A stretch of DNA of 7,040 nucleotides from Planctomycetota bacterium (lineage in GTDB: Bacteria; Planctomycetota; Brocadiia; SM23-32). The stretch is from assembly GCA_030604585.1 (NCBI GenBank), contig JAUVVP010000096.1, forward strand, positions 1-7,040, written 5' to 3'. Both the position numbers and the translations under genes were made by a program. Below the pieces are notes generated by a model. The model did no database searches. It worked only from the letters and a program-made list of their open reading frames with translations, and was not told the origin of the DNA. Position 1 is the first letter of the stretch; each line of letters begins with the position of its first letter. Shown in pieces: positions 5,454 to 7,040 of this stretch.

Positions 5454-7040
5454 GCCGAGGGAGCGCCGCTGCGCTGGGCCTGCTCGTGCAGCGCCCGGGC
5501 CAGGGCGCGCTGCGCCGCCTCGTAATCCGGCTGGATGCGCAGCGCCTGGCGGAAGTGCTCCGAGGCCCGGTCCAGCTCGCCGCGCCCTGCCAGCGCGATG
5601 CCCAGGTTGAAATGGTTCTTCGCGGAATCCGGGGCGATCTCCAGCGCGCGCTCGAATCCTGAGATGGCCTCCGCCAACCTGCCCTGACGCGCGAGGGCCA
5701 TGCTGAGGTTGCTGTGGGTCTCGGCCACGTCGGGACTGATGGCCAGCGCTCGGCGATGATGCGCTATTGCGTCCTCATATCTGCCTTGGGCGGCCAGGGC
5801 GATCCCCAGGTTGTCGTGCGCCTCGGCGTAGTCCGGCTCGATCCGCAGTGCCCGGCGCAGATGGTCCACGGCGCGCTCCAGCTCGCCCCGCTGCATGAGC
5901 GCGACTGCCAGGTTATTGTGCGCCCTCGCATAACGCGGTTCCGCTTCCAGCGCGCGACGGTAGTGCTCGACGGCCCGGGCAAGGTTCCCTCGGCGGACCA
6001 GCGCGACCCCGAGGTTGTTGTGCGCCTGCGCATGGTCGGGCTCGAGCGCCAAGACCCTCTCGTAGAGCGCCAGGCCGAGATCGGAACCGCCCGGCCGCGA
6101 GGTCACCGTGTGGGCCAGCCACGCCAGGACCCTTGCGTTGTCGCGATGATGCTCTGCCAGCGCCAGGGTGTAGCGAAGTCCGACGGCCTCGTTCTGGCGG
6201 CATCTGCGGATCTTGGGGTCCTCGGGCAGCAGGGCGAGCGCATCGGCCGTCCGCCCGGCGAGCATGAGCCGGTTTGCGCGCCCGTGCAGGGCGAGCCGGT
6301 CCTTCAGGTGCGCGCTCTGGGACTGGTTGCCGGTGTTGGTCAGGTAGGGCCATATGCTCTCCAGGGCGGGTCGGAACGTTGCGAGCGTGCATTCCTCGCC
6401 GCGCGAATACCTGGTCCTGTACTGCGTGAAGGGCAGGTCGTCGGTGTTGACGGGGCCCTCGCCCACCCACTGCCGCAGGGCATCCTCGGCGCAGACGAAG
6501 GTCTCCCACCAGCCCACGGGGCTGTCCAGCCCCCAGGGGCGCAGGTCACGCGCCACGGCCGGCCCCGAGAGCCGGTGCTGCCAGGCCGCCGCATCTATCG
6601 CCAGCCTCTGGGGCGTCGCCGCCAGCAGCGTGTAGCCCACGTGGACGCCCGTTTCATTGATGCCGTGAGAAAGCCAGATGCTCGTGTGGGGGAAGACGGA
6701 CTGCATCGTCCTGACGACGATCCTGTACTCGGTCGGGCTCAGGCCGTGAATGGGCAGCCATTGGACGAAGACGGCGTCGTCGGTCAGGTGTTCCTTGACC
6801 GTCCGGTAGAACTCCCGCGTGTAGAGGACCCAACTGTCGCTGGACTTGGGATGCGTGGCATCGGAGACGATCACGGGCCACTTCTTCTGCGAGGTGAGGA
6901 TATAGTTGCGGCCATCGTCAATGATGACCTTCACCTTCGGGCTGTCCAGCAGGCGGTTGTTCTCGTCTTCGAGCAGGCGGGCGGCCTCGACCACGCTGCT
7001 TTCCAGGTCCACGACCTCCAGGGACTCGACCTCCGGGAAC
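5414..7040 (-). CDS. Spermidine-synthase-like protein with C-terminal TPRs, partial (5' end beyond window)
   Basis: The frame is open to the window edge, giving 541 residues plus a stop; numbering here starts at the first full codon. Residues 1 to about 235 form the C-terminal part of a spermidine-synthase-like (SAM-fold) domain. EVVDLESS (8-15) is the nucleotide-ribose acidic loop, IDDGRNYIL (40-48) matches the DG motif, and VIVSDATHP (57-65) sits at the catalytic loop. YTREFY, QWLP and PVNTDDLPF (196-204) also match this subfamily. In true aminopropyltransferases the loop reads D-S-S-D-P; here the second Asp is His, so polyamine synthesis is doubtful. After a degenerate helical linker come five 34-residue TPRs (336-505), a final half repeat and a Pro/Ala-rich tail. 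Related proteins often carry an N-terminal multi-helix membrane domain, which would lie outside the window. A GTG at 7012 lies inside the domain and is not the true start. Substrate unknown. Confidence 0.85.
   Translation of the reverse strand, partial: FPEVESLEVVDLESSVVEAARLLEDENNRLLDSPKVKVIIDDGRNYILTSQKKWPVIVSDATHPKSSDSWVLYTREFYRTVKEHLTDDAVFVQWLPIHGLSPTEYRIVVRTMQSVFPHTSIWLSHGINETGVHVGYTLLAATPQRLAIDAAAWQHRLSGPAVARDLRPWGLDSPVGWWETFVCAEDALRQWVGEGPVNTDDLPFTQYRTRYSRGEECTLATFRPALESIWPYLTNTGNQSQSAHLKDRLALHGRANRLMLAGRTADALALLPEDPKIRRCRQNEAVGLRYTLALAEHHRDNARVLAWLAHTVTSRPGGSDLGLALYERVLALEPDHAQAHNNLGVALVRRGNLARAVEHYRRALEAEPRYARAHNNLAVALMQRGELERAVDHLRRALRIEPDYAEAHDNLGIALAAQGRYEDAIAHHRRALAISPDVAETHSNLSMALARQGRLAEAISGFERALEIAPDSAKNHFNLGIALAGRGELDRASEHFRQALRIQPDYEAAQRALARALHEQAQRSGAPSAHSPLGGDALPAP
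5525..6034 (-). repeat. Five tandem TPR-coding repeats of exactly 102 bp
   Basis: Five consecutive 34-codon units encode tetratricopeptide repeats with the pattern A-x-x-H-x-N-L-x-x-A-L, then G, and ending R-A-L-x-I-x-P-D. On the plus strand the hexamer AGGTTG/AGGTTA recurs at 5604, 5706, 5808, 5910 and 6012, exactly 102 bp apart, so no indel has disturbed the phase. The array probably forms a superhelical protein-binding scaffold. A further half repeat precedes the array, and another follows it. Confidence 0.85.

Noticed and set aside
4775..5662. 295-codon plus-strand frame spanning the end of the BatA-like gene and the TPR gene
   Set aside because: It is Arg/Gly/Pro-rich, out of frame with one real gene and antisense to the other; no domain is recognisable.
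7010..7012. GTG as the start of the TPR gene
   Set aside because: The frame is open upstream to the window edge, and the residues before it complete the ribose-binding strand of the spermidine-synthase-like fold, so the gene begins outside the window.
1..7040. A novel defence or mobile system
   Set aside because: None of the genes shows nuclease, toxin, transposase, reverse transcriptase or CRISPR features; all five fall into recognisable families of metabolism, vWA/Bat proteins or TPR enzymes.

Overview
The window looks like chromosomal DNA from a GC-rich bacterium, most likely a member of the Planctomycetota or a related PVC/metagenomic lineage. I infer this from strong GC bias at third codon positions, from the planctomycete-style DUF58 + BatA/vWA gene pair, and from a spermidine-synthase-like protein with a TPR tail, a type I associate with that group. 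No rRNA, tRNA, mobile element, CRISPR array or phage gene is visible. The assignment rests on protein resemblance recalled from memory, not on a search.

Layout. (1) Positions 1-2180, minus strand: a two-gene methionine biosynthesis unit. metY (O-acetylhomoserine sulfhydrylase, 2180-924) is followed after 173 bp by metX (homoserine O-acetyltransferase, 750 to the window edge, C-terminus missing). MetX acetylates homoserine and MetY replaces the acetate with sulfide to give homocysteine, the direct-sulfhydrylation route to methionine. (2) Positions 2181-2384: a divergent control region. It carries a good sigma70-type promoter for metY (TTGACA, 17 bp, TATCTT), a TG-extended -10 for the rightward genes (TGGTAGAAT), GC palindromes, and a terminator-like inverted repeat between the promoters. 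(3) Positions 2385-5453, plus strand: a DUF58 protein and a 708-residue membrane-anchored BatA-like vWA protein, 33 bp apart. This resembles the MoxR/DUF58/Bat cassette, but no moxR AAA+ ATPase gene is adjacent. (4) Positions 7040-5414, minus strand: the 3' part of a large gene encoding a spermidine-synthase-like Rossmann domain fused to at least five perfectly phased 34-residue TPRs. Its stop lies inside the end of the BatA-like gene, giving a 40-bp tail-to-tail overlap.

The methionine genes are a pathway unit. The DUF58/BatA pair probably works as a membrane-associated vWA complex. The TPR protein is transcribed toward that pair and need not be related to it. I see no convincing evidence of a wholly new system. 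The points most worth checking are the MoxR-less DUF58/BatA pair, the altered catalytic motif in the spermidine-synthase-like protein, and the compact divergent regulatory region.
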